NCBI RefSeq assembly: GCF_004000885.1 | Contig: NZ_BIMC01000009.1 | Span: forward strand, 1 to 64,000 | DNA: 64,000 bases | Source: Paenibacillus glucanolyticus NBRC 15330 | GTDB taxonomy: Bacteria > Bacillota > Bacilli > Paenibacillales > Paenibacillaceae | Direction: 5' to 3' | Program-made: the position numbers and the translations under genes | The notes under the pieces: model-generated | What the model saw: the letters and a program-made list of their open reading frames with translations, nothing else | Databases searched by the model: none | What the model was told of the DNA's origin: nothing | Shown: positions 34,242-43,858 of the stretch, in pieces | Layout of the letters: each line of letters starts with the position of its first letter | Numbering within the stretch: position 1 is the first letter of the stretch

Positions 34242-35696
34242 TTGAATCGCAAAAAAGCCCCTGCTGCTTCGCTGAAGCCGAGCTTTAAAGCACGCCATAT
34301 GACCATGATCGCGCTTGGCGGCTCGATCGGAACAGGCCTGTTCCTGGCAAGCGGAACCGCCATTGCCTCTGCCGGCCCGGGCGGAGCGCTTATCGCTTAT
34401 GCTGCCGTTGGCCTTATGGTCTATTTCCTGATGACCAGCCTGGGCGAGCTGGCCACCTATCTTCCGGATTCCGGCTCATTCAGCACCTATGCCTCCCGGT
34501 TTGTCAGCCCTGCCTTCGGATTTGCCGTCGGCTGGAACTTCTGGTACAACTGGGCCGTGACCATTGCCGCCGAGCTCGCGGCCGCAACGGTGATTATTAA
34601 ATTTTGGTTCCCGGACAGCCCTTCGTTTGTATGGAGTCTGTTGTTCCTCGCAATCATGTTCGGGCTGAACTTTCTGTCCGCCAAAGGGTACGGCGAATCG
34701 GAATATTGGTTTGCGATCATTAAAGTGGCAACCGTCATTATCTTCCTTATCATCGGAGCCATGATGATCTTCGGCATACTTGGCGGTGAAGCGGTTGGTT
34801 TCACCAACTTCAGCCTGGGCGACGGGCCGGTGCACGGCGGATTCTTCGCACTGGTCGGGGTCTTCATGGCTGCAGGCTTCTCCTTCCAGGGGACCGAGCT
34901 GATCGGGGTCGCCGCAGGTGAAAGTGAAAATCCGCGAAAGCATGTGCCCAAGGCCATTCGCCAGGTGTTCTGGCGCATTCTGATTTTCTACATCTTTGCT
35001 ATTTTTGTCATCGGCATGCTGATCCCTTACACTCATCCAAGCTTGCTTCAATCCGGTGTGGATAATATCGGGGTCAGCCCATTCACTTTGGTGTTTGAGA
35101 AGGCCGGTCTGGCCTTTGCCGCATCGGTTATGAACGCGGTCATTCTAAGCTCCGTGCTGTCTGCCGGCAACTCGGGGATGTATGCCTCAACCCGTGTCCT
35201 GTATGCGATGGCGAAGCAGGGAATGGCTCCGAAATGGCTCAGCCGCCTGAACAGCCGCGGCGTTCCCGTAGCGGCTCTGATCGTAACCTCCGCAGTTGGC
35301 ATGCTGGCCTTCCTGGCCTCCTTCTTCGGCGATGGTGTTGTGTATGTGTGGCTGCTGAATGCATCCGGCATGTGCGGGTTTATCAACTGGCTGGCTATCG
35401 CGGTAAGCCATTATCGCTTCCGCAAGGCCTACGTTGCCCAAGGAAAAGACCTGAAGGATCTGCCATTCCGTGCGCGTTGGTTCCCCTTCGGTCCCATCTT
35501 CGCTTTCCTGCTCTGCCTTGTCGCCATCATTGGCCAAGGTAATTTCAGCGGTGAGATCGACTGGTTAACGATCATTGCTACGTATGTGAGCGTTCCGCTG
35601 TTCCTCTCCATCTGGTTCGGCTACCGGTTCGTTAAGAAAAGCCGGGTTGTGCCTTTGAATGAGTGCGATTTAAGCACGAACGTCAATAATAACTAA
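34242..35696 (+). CDS. lysP: Lysine-specific amino acid permease LysP
   Basis: A 484-residue APC-superfamily transporter with twelve membrane helices (HMTMIALGGSIGTGLFLASG helix 1 with the conserved substrate-site GSIGTG, and FQGTELIGVAAGESENPRKHVP helix 6). The segment resembles LysP closely. It imports lysine with protons. I prefer TTG at 34242 because it lies nine bases after AGAAGGAG; another TTG at 34236 is too close. Expression is controlled by the riboswitch at 33933-34142. A terminator follows at 35711-35752. Confidence 0.9.
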   Translation: MNRKKAPAASLKPSFKARHMTMIALGGSIGTGLFLASGTAIASAGPGGALIAYAAVGLMVYFLMTSLGELATYLPDSGSFSTYASRFVSPAFGFAVGWNFWYNWAVTIAAELAAATVIIKFWFPDSPSFVWSLLFLAIMFGLNFLSAKGYGESEYWFAIIKVATVIIFLIIGAMMIFGILGGEAVGFTNFSLGDGPVHGGFFALVGVFMAAGFSFQGTELIGVAAGESENPRKHVPKAIRQVFWRILIFYIFAIFVIGMLIPYTHPSLLQSGVDNIGVSPFTLVFEKAGLAFAASVMNAVILSSVLSAGNSGMYASTRVLYAMAKQGMAPKWLSRLNSRGVPVAALIVTSAVGMLAFLASFFGDGVVYVWLLNASGMCGFINWLAIAVSHYRFRKAYVAQGKDLKDLPFRARWFPFGPIFAFLLCLVAIIGQGNFSGEIDWLTIIATYVSVPLFLSIWFGYRFVKKSRVVPLNECDLSTNVNNN

Positions 35697-35710
35697 AACC
35701 AGATATGCAC

Positions 35711-35752
35711 AAAAAGGCTTCCCTCCTTCAATGAGGAGGGAAGCCTTTTTTT
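35711..35752. terminator. Bidirectional terminator between lysP and the transglutaminase-like gene
   Basis: A 16-bp stem (AAAAAGGCTTCCCTCCT with AGGAGGGAAGCCTTTTTT), A-run and T-run. It lies between convergent genes. Confidence 0.9.
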
Positions 35753-35762
35753 AGTGATCGCA

Positions 35763-36905
35763 CTACCATATGATTTGAACTCTCAGATCATCCGTATCTT
35801 CAAAAGCATTATGATAGTATTTGATGGAGCCGAGACTGCTCTTCAACTGCAATTGCTGGAGCACATTCACAAGCTCACGCTCGCTGCCTTCAAACCGGAA
35901 TACGAGCTTTTGGCCGCCTTTAGCCTTAGCCGCCTTAACCAGCGGCTCCAGCTGCTTATAGGAACTGACAATGGAACGGGTATCATACAGCTGATACTCC
36001 AAATCCCGCTTGATTTCTTCGTATACCCCGGCCTTCGCACGATCCTTTACGGCCAGCCCGGCCAGCGTGCTGCGATAGAGCGTATCCGCCTTCGGGTAGG
36101 ATTTCACCCAGGTATGATCACGGCTCATCTGTTCATCGGTCCGGAGATAGTACGTATAAGACACCTCATTCTCCCGATCCGGCACCGGATCGTTCCACGT
36201 TGTGTCCAGATGGTACCATTTGCCGTCCAGCAGAACCAGGTTCCAGGCATGAAGCTGACCCTTGGGATTGTCAGAAGCATAAGCTGTGCCTTCCAGAATT
36301 TTGTTCTGAATTCCTGCTTCCCTCAGCAGCTTATGGGTTAACAGGGAATAGCCCTGGCATACCGTGCTGCCGGTATAGAGCCCATCATAGGCCGTATATT
36401 TCGTGAGCGTTGTATCATATTTCAAGTTGCGGACGACCCAATCATGGATGGCCTTCACCTTCTCATGATCGTTCATGTCCGGCTTGATGATACGCTTCAA
36501 TATGCTGTCGGTATGCTGATTAACATAGTCCGTCTGTTCCGCAGTCTCGCGGTAACTCAACCGGACCGTAACATTGGCGGAACTGGATGTTCCACGATAG
36601 TCGTAGCTATAGCTTGCGATGGTGTAGTGAATATACGGATCACTGGCCATCGCCTGATCGAGTGCATCTTTAAGCTGTGATTTCAGTGATTTGGTCTCTC
36701 CCTGATAAACAAAACGAACCGTTGACTGCCTGTCGCTCATCGCGGTTAACAGCTTCTGCTGAATGGCACTGACCGACTTCACGACCGCTTTGTTGGAAGT
36801 AGCATAGACATCACTGAGGTTAGCCGGCTCTGGTACTGCTGCAACGGTTACCGCCAAAGTCCCTATGAACAGTAATTTAACTATCGTTCCTCGGCTTCGT
36901 TTCAT
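35763..36905 (-). CDS. Exported transglutaminase-like protein
   Basis: A 380-residue secreted protein: signal peptide MKRSRGTIVKLLFIGTLAVT, a helical region, and a transglutaminase/protease-like domain. The Cys is in TGSTVCQGYSLLTHKLLREAGI, the His in QLHAWNLVLLDGKWYHLDTTW, and the Asp follows in the same block, so the catalytic triad is complete. Related Firmicutes proteins are found next to S-layer or wall genes; peptide bond hydrolysis or crosslinking are both possible. The neighbouring YcdB/SLH protein on the same strand suggests a cell-surface role. Confidence 0.8.
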   Translation of the reverse strand: MKRSRGTIVKLLFIGTLAVTVAAVPEPANLSDVYATSNKAVVKSVSAIQQKLLTAMSDRQSTVRFVYQGETKSLKSQLKDALDQAMASDPYIHYTIASYSYDYRGTSSSANVTVRLSYRETAEQTDYVNQHTDSILKRIIKPDMNDHEKVKAIHDWVVRNLKYDTTLTKYTAYDGLYTGSTVCQGYSLLTHKLLREAGIQNKILEGTAYASDNPKGQLHAWNLVLLDGKWYHLDTTWNDPVPDRENEVSYTYYLRTDEQMSRDHTWVKSYPKADTLYRSTLAGLAVKDRAKAGVYEEIKRDLEYQLYDTRSIVSSYKQLEPLVKAAKAKGGQKLVFRFEGSERELVNVLQQLQLKSSLGSIKYYHNAFEDTDDLRVQIIW

Positions 36906-37012
36906 CGGTACACCCGCCCTTCATCTTCCTCATCCGTATGCACCACCATTGTAACACATAACATCAGGGCTTAAGGGTTCTAGTTTTGTCGACCGGGCAC
37001 GAATATCAGATA

Positions 37013-39367
37013 TTACCAATAAAATGTGGACAGGAAAGAATCGCTTCGTCCAGCCAGCTTCGACATGCGAACCAGAACCTCTGCAGCTTCCGCACGCGTT
37101 ACCTCTCGCTCCGGCAGGAACTTTCCATCCACCGCCGGCAGAAGTCCAAGCTTCAAGGCAATCAGCGCTGCTCCTTTGTTAGACACGGCGTCAGAATCCG
37201 AGATCCCCTGTACGTCGGTCGGCAGAATAAAGGCTTTGGATAACTTCTCATAATTCAAAATGCGGGTCAGCGAGCTGGCCAGCTCATCTCTTGTGAGCTT
37301 GCGGTCGAGCTGCAGCGGACTTTCCGGATCGTACGGAATCCAGTTCTGTCCGAGCAATACCTGAATGGCCTGATAATATGGATGATCCGGCTGCAGACCT
37401 GCATAAGGGTCCATCGTGGATCTTCCATACAGCTGTTCGTATGAAGGGCTAACTGCCGCCGCTACCAGCTGATACCATTCGCCAAGGGTAATCTGGCGCT
37501 CCGGATATACCTTTCCGTCCTTGTCCGGAACCAATACCCGGTATTTGACCAGCTCCTTAAGGGCTGCTTCTGCCGAATGACCGGCCGCATCCGTGACTGC
37601 CGGAATATCCTTGCGGCTGATTTCCGGCGTAATATCACGCCATTCCCCGCTCTTGGCGTCAAGCGGCACCGTAATGCCGCCGTAGGCTGCCTTTTTGTGC
37701 GTTGCATAATAGATCAGTTTAATGAACGGCTTCGTGATCTCATTGCCCATCGTTGTATAACCGCCGTAATAACCATATTTCAACTTCAGGTCAATCTCTT
37801 TTAAATATTGGGATCTCGCCTGCTCCGCGCTAATTGCAGGTTTCACGTCCGTTGGCAGCTTGGATAGGACGGCGTCCGAATTCACGTTGAAGTTCTGAAT
37901 CTGGCCGTTGCCATCGATAGCCAAATTCACGGAATCCCCCATCACGCGGATATCGCCGACATAGCGCTGGAATGAAAATTGATAACTCAGGCCGGTATTG
38001 TTCTTGCCCAGTTTATCAACCGACGTCAGTTTCCATTCCTGGCTGGCGTTAGGCACCAGTTTCGTTACGGTATCGAAGGCGAGCTTCTGCGCAGCCTGCT
38101 GCGAAATCGGGCTCTTCACCTCAGGGGTTCCGCTGCTGTCATAACGATATCTGCTGTACGAGTAGATCTGACCGGTCTTGGCATCCAATTCCGCAGACAC
38201 CATCTCCCCTCTCCCCATGGATGAGACGCTGCTGTCAGTCCATCTGATATTCCACGTCTTCGTCTCTTTGTTGCTCCATCGGGTTCCCAGAGTCTTGGAC
38301 TCTGTTTTCAGGCCAGACGGGAGCTTGATCTGGGACTCCACCCATTGTGCAGCGGCTTCACCGCCGGATAGAGATGCCGTGACAGGCTTGAAGGCCTCCC
38401 CGGATGCCGGGATTGTACGGTTCTCTATAGAAATAAGCTCACTCTCTTCCCCTGTGAATCCAATGAACTTCCCTGTATTGGCATCCAGTGAATAACTGGA
38501 TTGATCGTTAGGTATGTAACCTAAAAAATAATTGCCCTTGGAGTTGTTATATAAGTTCTCAGGCACATAAGCCAAGGAGACTTGGAATTGTTCCTCAAAC
38601 AATTTGCGAATCGAGGCTTCATCCAACTTCGGTGTTGATGATGGAAACTCTTCTTTGATCTGATTGCGGGAGTAGCTCATGATATTGCCCTGTCCATCCA
38701 GCGTGATCGAAATGCTGTTCACATCCGATTCAATCCCGTTGTGTGCCGTCTGAAAATAGAATTCAAACCGGGGCGGACTAAACAAGGCAGCTTGCATTCC
38801 AAGATAAGCCTCATTCTCCTTAAAGTCGCTGGTCTTCACGTCCGAGGCGTGACTGGCTATCCATTGAAGCGCCTTCGCCTTCGCCTGTTCTCTTGTTATC
38901 ACCGGTTTGTCACTCTCATTATTCAGTATACGATTAGGAAGATAAATATTAATAAGTTCACCCGTTACCGCATTGACCTGGGCACTAAAGCCGGAGCTTG
39001 AGTTCCCTTTGTTTAACACCAGTTGTATGTCCCATGCGAGCGCGTTGGATCTCATGCCGTCGTCCTCCAGGAACTGCACGTTGGTTACCTTGACGTTCTT
39101 CAGTTCAGGAAAAGCCTTCTTAACGATCTCTTCCGCCTGCTTGGACGAAATCTTGGCCCCTTTCGGTATTTCGTTATCCGTTACACTCTCCGAAGCCGCA
39201 CTCCCGCCGTTGTTGACGGTAGTCGTTACCGTATCGGATACAGCGACGCCGCTCCCCGGAACGGAATTATCCCCCCATACCGGCTGCGCCAAACAGAGCA
39301 TGGCTGTAGCCGTGACCGCACACACGGTCTTTTTTACCCTTACCTTCTTTTTAACCGATGAATTCAC
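37013..39367 (-). CDS. Large cell-wall protein: YcdB/YcdC repeats plus SLH domains
   Basis: A 784-residue exported protein. A signal peptide (about 1-32) is followed by two YcdB/YcdC-type modules (EIVKKAFPELKNVKVTNVQF; the motif EAAAQWVESQI and similar), each with beta strands and GELINIYLP-type segments related to PepSY. The last 190 residues hold S-layer homology repeats (LKELVKYRVLVPDKDGKVYPERQITLGEW; ITRDELASSLTRIL; GLLPAVDGKFLPEREVTRAEAAEVLVRMSKLAG), which bind pyruvylated wall polymers. The GTG start follows GGGAGCGAATCGA. This anchoring system is typical of Paenibacillus and Bacillus. The YcdB role is not known. Confidence 0.85.
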   Translation of the reverse strand: MNSSVKKKVRVKKTVCAVTATAMLCLAQPVWGDNSVPGSGVAVSDTVTTTVNNGGSAASESVTDNEIPKGAKISSKQAEEIVKKAFPELKNVKVTNVQFLEDDGMRSNALAWDIQLVLNKGNSSSGFSAQVNAVTGELINIYLPNRILNNESDKPVITREQAKAKALQWIASHASDVKTSDFKENEAYLGMQAALFSPPRFEFYFQTAHNGIESDVNSISITLDGQGNIMSYSRNQIKEEFPSSTPKLDEASIRKLFEEQFQVSLAYVPENLYNNSKGNYFLGYIPNDQSSYSLDANTGKFIGFTGEESELISIENRTIPASGEAFKPVTASLSGGEAAAQWVESQIKLPSGLKTESKTLGTRWSNKETKTWNIRWTDSSVSSMGRGEMVSAELDAKTGQIYSYSRYRYDSSGTPEVKSPISQQAAQKLAFDTVTKLVPNASQEWKLTSVDKLGKNNTGLSYQFSFQRYVGDIRVMGDSVNLAIDGNGQIQNFNVNSDAVLSKLPTDVKPAISAEQARSQYLKEIDLKLKYGYYGGYTTMGNEITKPFIKLIYYATHKKAAYGGITVPLDAKSGEWRDITPEISRKDIPAVTDAAGHSAEAALKELVKYRVLVPDKDGKVYPERQITLGEWYQLVAAAVSPSYEQLYGRSTMDPYAGLQPDHPYYQAIQVLLGQNWIPYDPESPLQLDRKLTRDELASSLTRILNYEKLSKAFILPTDVQGISDSDAVSNKGAALIALKLGLLPAVDGKFLPEREVTRAEAAEVLVRMSKLAGRSDSFLSTFYW

Positions 39368-39613
39368 TCGATTCGCTCCCTTCCATTAACTTGAACCTAA
39401 CCATGCCTTACTTACACATGATGATATCCTTAACAAGTGCCTGTACACGGCAGCAATGACATAACCAAGCTACCCTAAATAATACCATAACTTGTCTATA
39501 TATTCCTTATGTAGTAAGTTTCCAAAAGATAACCTGCATTGTAAAGGATGAACAAAGTGTAACTATTGAATCGACCCTCTTGGCGATGGTTCATACCTCT
39601 CAAACTATACGTG

Positions 39614-40249
39614 CTACAGCCCCTTGGCTGCATTCACAAAAGCAGCGGCGCGACTCGTGATTTCATCCCTATTGCCGGCAGCCAGTGCGTCCTTGGGAAG
39701 CAGCGAACTGCCCAGGCCGACCGCTGCCGCGCCAGCTGCAAAATAGTCCGCAAGGTTATCCAGCGTCACGCCCCCCGTTGCCAGCAGCGGAATATGATGG
39801 AGCGGTCCCTGAAGCTCCCGAATGAATTCCAGGCCCAGGCTGGCCGTAGGAAACAGCTTCACGATCTCAGCCCCGGCTGCGTAGGCCGCCACAATCTCCG
39901 TCGGCGTCATCGCTCCGGGCCACACGTCAATTCCCTGCTCTAAGGCATACTCAATGACGGATAGATCCGTATTCGGGGAGATCAGAAACTGTGCTCCTGC
40001 ACAGACTGCTTCCTTCGCCATCTCCACGTCAAGGACGGTCCCCGCCCCTACATATACAGCACCGTCATATCGGGTACGCCAGTCCTCCATAATATGCAGA
40101 GCACCTTCGGTATTCATGGTCACTTCCATAAACCGGATTCCACCCCGGCACAATCCTTCTCCTACGAAGCCTGCCTGTTCTCGGGTAATGCCGCGCACAA
40201 TGGCAACGATTTTCTCGCGCTTGAGTTCAGCAGTCAGTTTCAATCCCAT
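39614..40249 (-). CDS. eda: Bifunctional KDPG/KHG aldolase
   Basis: A 211-residue class I aldolase with a TIM barrel. It cleaves 2-keto-3-deoxy-6-phosphogluconate to pyruvate and glyceraldehyde-3-phosphate. The Schiff-base Lys is in AEIVKLFPTASLG, the catalytic Glu in RFMEVTMNTEGAL, and the Gly-rich phosphate loop in LLATGGVTLDN and GLGSSLL. GGGGAGGGC precedes the ATG. It stands on its own, separated from xylB by a terminator, without a visible KDG kinase in the window. Confidence 0.9.
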   Translation of the reverse strand: MGLKLTAELKREKIVAIVRGITREQAGFVGEGLCRGGIRFMEVTMNTEGALHIMEDWRTRYDGAVYVGAGTVLDVEMAKEAVCAGAQFLISPNTDLSVIEYALEQGIDVWPGAMTPTEIVAAYAAGAEIVKLFPTASLGLEFIRELQGPLHHIPLLATGGVTLDNLADYFAAGAAAVGLGSSLLPKDALAAGNRDEITSRAAAFVNAAKGL

Positions 40250-40468
40250 GCCCTCCCCTTCTTTTTACACGTCCCGCTTTATCCTAAATCGATATAATCC
40301 CAAATGCTACATAATGATCACATGTTACAGAGCCTCAAGAACCTGCCATCTGCAAAAAAAAGATAATAACAGCCGCGCTTCCAGGAGCCTTATCCAAGCC
40401 TCTGCCTCACAATGTCTCCGGGCGAGCCTTCAGCCTGATTCAAGTATATGCCGTCATAAGCGCTCACG

Positions 40469-40505
40469 CAAAAAAAGCAGGCCAGGAATATCATCCCTGA
40501 CCTGC
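40469..40505 (-). terminator. Terminator of the xylAB operon
   Basis: GCAGGCCAGG pairs with CCTGACCTGC (one G-T), 9-nt loop, and T-run on the minus strand at 40469-40476. Confidence 0.85.
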
Positions 40506-40525
40506 GATTCTGTATCCTACATGAA

Positions 40526-42022
40526 TTATCCACGGAATGCGGACAGCGCTGCGCCGAGCTCGCGCGTTGCTCCGTATACGCTCTGATAGAGTCCGAACAG
40601 CTTGTCATATACTTGAACCGCTTCAGGATCGGGAGAATAAGCGCGAGCTGGCCGCAAGAACTCCCTTGCGCAATCCTGAAGGCTTGGAAACCAGCCGCAG
40701 CCATAAGCTGCAAGCATCGCTGCGCCCATGGCAGGGCCCTGCTCGCTTTCCAGCTTCACCATTTCGGCGTTGAACACATCCGCCTGCATCTGCAGCCAGG
40801 TTTCGTTCTTGGCACCGCCACCGATGGAAATGACACGGTCAATTTGCTTGCCCGATGCACGTAAAATATCGATGGATTCACGCAGGGAGAACGTGATTCC
40901 TTCCAGTACCGATCGTGCGAAGTGAGGCAGCTTATGTCCTGCGTCCATTCCTATGAAGCTGCCGCGAATGGCAGCGTCCGGATGCGGTGTGCGCTCACCG
41001 ACAATATATGGCGTGAACAGCAGACCACCGCTGCCAGCCGGGATACTCCCGATATCGCTTAACAGCTCATCAAAGGAAACGTCCGGTGCAAAGGTATCCT
41101 TGAACCAGGTCAAGCTGTATCCAGCCGCCAAGGTTACGCCCATAATATAGTAGGCGTCCTTCTCGCTGTGATTAAAGAAGTGGACCTTCCCTTCAAAATC
41201 CACCTCGCGCCGCTCCTCGTAGGACAGCACCACGCCCGATGTGCCAATGCTGCACATCGTCTGCCCTTCTTCCAGAATACCGGCACCGATCGCGCCGCAG
41301 GCGTTGTCCGCGCCGCCGGCAAATACCTTCGTCTCCGGCCGCAGACCGGATTGCCTCGCGATCTCCGGCAGCAGGGTTCCGCACTCGTCGAAGGATTCGA
41401 CCAGCGGCGGGCATAAGCTGTGGGGCAGATGGAAGGCATCCAGTATATCCGCACTCCATGATTTTCCCGCCACATCCAGCAGCAGCGTCCCGGCAGCATC
41501 GGAATAGTCCATCGCATACTGTCCGGTCAAGCGGTATCGTACATAGTCCTTCGGCAGCAGGAACAGGGCTGCCTGATCAAGCAGTTCCGGTTCAAACTCC
41601 TGCACCCACAGAATTTTCGGCAGGGTAAAGCCTTCCAGCGCGCGGTTGCGCGCGATGCCGAGCAGCTTCTCCTGCAAGGTATCCTCAATACGGCGGCATT
41701 GCGCCGTTGTACGGGTGTCGTTCCACAGAATGGCCGGACGCAGCACGGCGCCCTCTCCATCTACCAATACCAAACCGTGCATTTGCCCGGAGAAGCTCAA
41801 TCCCTCAACCTCGGCTGGAGAGATGTCGTTCCCCTCCATCAACAGACGTAACGACAATACCGTTTTGTCTACCCAGTCCTCCGGCCGCTGTTCGCTGTAA
41901 CCCGGCTTCGGCTGGCTCAGCGGATACGCCTCCGAATGCTCGGCGACTACCGTGCCGCTGCGGTCCACCAGCACGGTCTTCACCGCACTGGTTCCCAAAT
42001 CAACTCCGATAACGTAACTCAT
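40526..42022 (-). CDS. xylB: Xylulokinase
   Basis: A 498-residue FGGY carbohydrate kinase that phosphorylates D-xylulose. Signatures are IGVDLGTSAVKTVLVDRSG (phosphate 1 loop), FSGQMHGLVLVDGEGA (which includes the substrate contact), the LWNDTRT block, AGGADNACGAIG and ISIGGGAKNETWLQMQADVF. Full length. GGAGGATCTAG precedes the ATG. It is downstream of xylA with a hairpin between at 42093-42119, so expression of xylB may be lower than xylA. Confidence 0.95.
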   Translation of the reverse strand: MSYVIGVDLGTSAVKTVLVDRSGTVVAEHSEAYPLSQPKPGYSEQRPEDWVDKTVLSLRLLMEGNDISPAEVEGLSFSGQMHGLVLVDGEGAVLRPAILWNDTRTTAQCRRIEDTLQEKLLGIARNRALEGFTLPKILWVQEFEPELLDQAALFLLPKDYVRYRLTGQYAMDYSDAAGTLLLDVAGKSWSADILDAFHLPHSLCPPLVESFDECGTLLPEIARQSGLRPETKVFAGGADNACGAIGAGILEEGQTMCSIGTSGVVLSYEERREVDFEGKVHFFNHSEKDAYYIMGVTLAAGYSLTWFKDTFAPDVSFDELLSDIGSIPAGSGGLLFTPYIVGERTPHPDAAIRGSFIGMDAGHKLPHFARSVLEGITFSLRESIDILRASGKQIDRVISIGGGAKNETWLQMQADVFNAEMVKLESEQGPAMGAAMLAAYGCGWFPSLQDCAREFLRPARAYSPDPEAVQVYDKLFGLYQSVYGATRELGAALSAFRG

Positions 42023-42092
42023 CTAGATCCTCCTTCGTTTCATCATGAACCGAATATGAAAGGTGTATTGGTTTCCTTGTATGAAATAAGTA

Positions 42093-42119
42093 CACCGGCT
42101 TCCCTGTAGGGAGCCGGTG
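42093..42119 (-). other. Intercistronic hairpin between xylA and xylB
   Basis: CACCGGCTTCCCT pairs with AGGGAGCCGGTG, with one bulge and a tiny loop. There is no proper T-tract, so it is more likely an RNA processing or stability element, or a partial attenuator, than a full terminator. Confidence 0.6.
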
Positions 42120-42165
42120 AAAGTTTGAATGTCATAGAGCCAACTTGAAGCCAGCATGCATTACA

Positions 42166-43482
42166 TTAGTTTGCAAGAATGTACTGATTCAGAATCCCTT
42201 TCAGCATTTCTTGACGACCGGATTGATTCTGACGAGGGGACTCATTGTTCAACGCATATTCTGCAAGGGAAGCCAACGTGGCTTTGCCGGATACAACACT
42301 CGCACCGATGCCTTCGTTGAAGCTGCTGTAGCGGTTCGCAATGAAGTCTTCGAACACACGGTCTTCAATCAGCTTCGCTGCCACCTTCAAGCCTTTGGCA
42401 TAGGTATCCATGCCTGCAATGTGAGCATGGAACAGATCTTCCGGCTCGAAGGATGGACGGCGAACCTTGGCGTCAAAGTTCACGCCGCCGCGACCGAGAC
42501 CGCCATTCATCAACACTTCATAGAGCGTCAAGGTAGCATCATAGATATTAACCGGGAATTCGTCGGTATCCCATCCAATCAGCATATCGCCCTGGTTCGC
42601 ATCAAGGGAACCGAGCATGCCATTGATGCGCGCTACACGAAGCTCATGCTCAAAGGTATGACCAGCCAGCGTTGCATGGTTTGCTTCGAGGTTCAATTTA
42701 AAGTGCTTGTCGAGACCGTATTTCTGCAGGAATGCAATTGTGGTTGCCGCATCGAAGTCATATTGATGCTTCGTCGGCTCCTTCGGTTTAGGCTCGATCA
42801 GGAATTGGGCGTCAAAGCCGATTTCCTTCGCATAATCCACCGCCATATGGAACAGGCGCGCCAGGTTATCCAGCTCAAGACCCATATCCGTGTTCAGCAG
42901 GGTATCGTAACCTTCACGGCCTCCCCAGAACACATAGTTCTCGGCGCCAAGGCGTTTACCAACCTCAAGGCCTTTCTTCACTTGTGCTGCTGCATGTGCG
43001 TACACATCAGCGTTGCAAGTCGTGCCTGCGCCATGCATAAAGCGCGGATTCGTGAACATGTTCGCTGTGTTCCACAGCAGTTTTTTGCCGGTGGATTTCA
43101 TATGATCTTCAATCGAATCCACAATCGTATCAATGTTGCTGTAAAACTCACGCAGATTGCTGCCTTCCGGAGCAATGTCCACATCGTGGAAGCAGAAATA
43201 CGGAAGGTTCAATTTCTCCATGAACTCAAAGCCTGCTTCTACGCGGGCTTTTGCAAGGTCCATACCGGAGTAGCTGCCCCAAGGGCGAACCGCTGTGTCG
43301 GCCCCAAACGGGTCAGAGCCGCCCGCAGTCAATGTATGCCAGTAAGCCATCGCGAAACGGAGATGCTCTTCCATCGTTTTGCCGGCTACAACTTCTGTCG
43401 GATTATAAAATTTAAAAGCATAAGGGTTGGTCGATTGGCTGCCTTCGTATTCCACTTTGCTGACGTTGTTAAAATAGGCCAT
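42166..43482 (-). CDS. xylA: Xylose isomerase
   Basis: A 438-residue class II xylose isomerase converting D-xylose to D-xylulose with divalent metals. The motifs [13 protein letters not shown] (His-Asp), [53 protein letters not shown] and [18 protein letters not shown] show all active-site and metal-binding residues. AGGAGGATTTATTC precedes the ATG. Promoter, xylO-like operator and catabolite site lie upstream (43514-43576). Confidence 0.97.
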   Translation of the reverse strand: MAYFNNVSKVEYEGSQSTNPYAFKFYNPTEVVAGKTMEEHLRFAMAYWHTLTAGGSDPFGADTAVRPWGSYSGMDLAKARVEAGFEFMEKLNLPYFCFHDVDIAPEGSNLREFYSNIDTIVDSIEDHMKSTGKKLLWNTANMFTNPRFMHGAGTTCNADVYAHAAAQVKKGLEVGKRLGAENYVFWGGREGYDTLLNTDMGLELDNLARLFHMAVDYAKEIGFDAQFLIEPKPKEPTKHQYDFDAATTIAFLQKYGLDKHFKLNLEANHATLAGHTFEHELRVARINGMLGSLDANQGDMLIGWDTDEFPVNIYDATLTLYEVLMNGGLGRGGVNFDAKVRRPSFEPEDLFHAHIAGMDTYAKGLKVAAKLIEDRVFEDFIANRYSSFNEGIGASVVSGKATLASLAEYALNNESPRQNQSGRQEMLKGILNQYILAN

Positions 43483-43513
43483 GAATAAATCCTCCTATAC
43501 CTTATTAAGGTTT

Positions 43514-43527
43514 GGTTAACGCTTACA
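43514..43527 (-). promoter_or_regulatory. Catabolite-responsive element (cre) in the xylA leader
   Basis: TGTAAGCGTTAACC on the minus strand matches the CcpA consensus TGWAANCGNTNWCA at 13 of 14 positions. It lies just downstream of the -10 box, suited to CcpA blocking transcription when glucose is present. Confidence 0.7.
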
Positions 43528-43532
43528 AGGCT

Positions 43533-43561
43533 ATCCTAACACAGCTTTTCTACTTTGTCTA
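43533..43561 (-). promoter_or_regulatory. xylAB promoter (sigma-A type)
   Basis: TAGACA and TAGGAT on the minus strand with a 17-bp spacer, about 50-80 bp ahead of the xylA ATG. Confidence 0.7.
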
Positions 43562-43576
43562 TTGGTTAAACAAAGT
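43552..43576. promoter_or_regulatory. xylO-like XylR operator overlapping the xylA -35 box
   Basis: A 25-bp interrupted palindrome, ACTTTGT, 11 bp, ACAAAGT, covers the -35 box of xylA and lies between divergent xylR and xylA. It has the size and AT-rich core of Bacillus xyl operators bound by ROK-type XylR. Confidence 0.7.
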
Positions 43577-43858
43577 TATTCTTTTACAACTTTTACAAGC
43601 CCGATGGTCCATACTATTACGGCTGCCGTTTGCCAGTGTGCCCCTATGCTCACGTTGTGCCCACGAACCGAACAGCGGAACCATCCCGATAGATAACAGC
43701 GAACCTCGCCCGCAGAGCCCCTCTGTACAAGGGCAGCGTTTCCCCTGTACGACGTTACACCTTGTTGCAATTTCCGAACTTTGCCCCTAGACTATGAGCT
43801 ATCAAGTCTTTATGACAAATAAATCATCATCAAAGCAAGACTAAAAGGATGAATGCAC

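Noticed and set aside
42145..43488. Plus-strand 447-codon open frame opposite xylA
   Set aside because: Its length arises because codon bias of xylA removes stops on the opposite strand; the protein is His/Arg/Cys rich and matches no family, while xylA is unmistakable.
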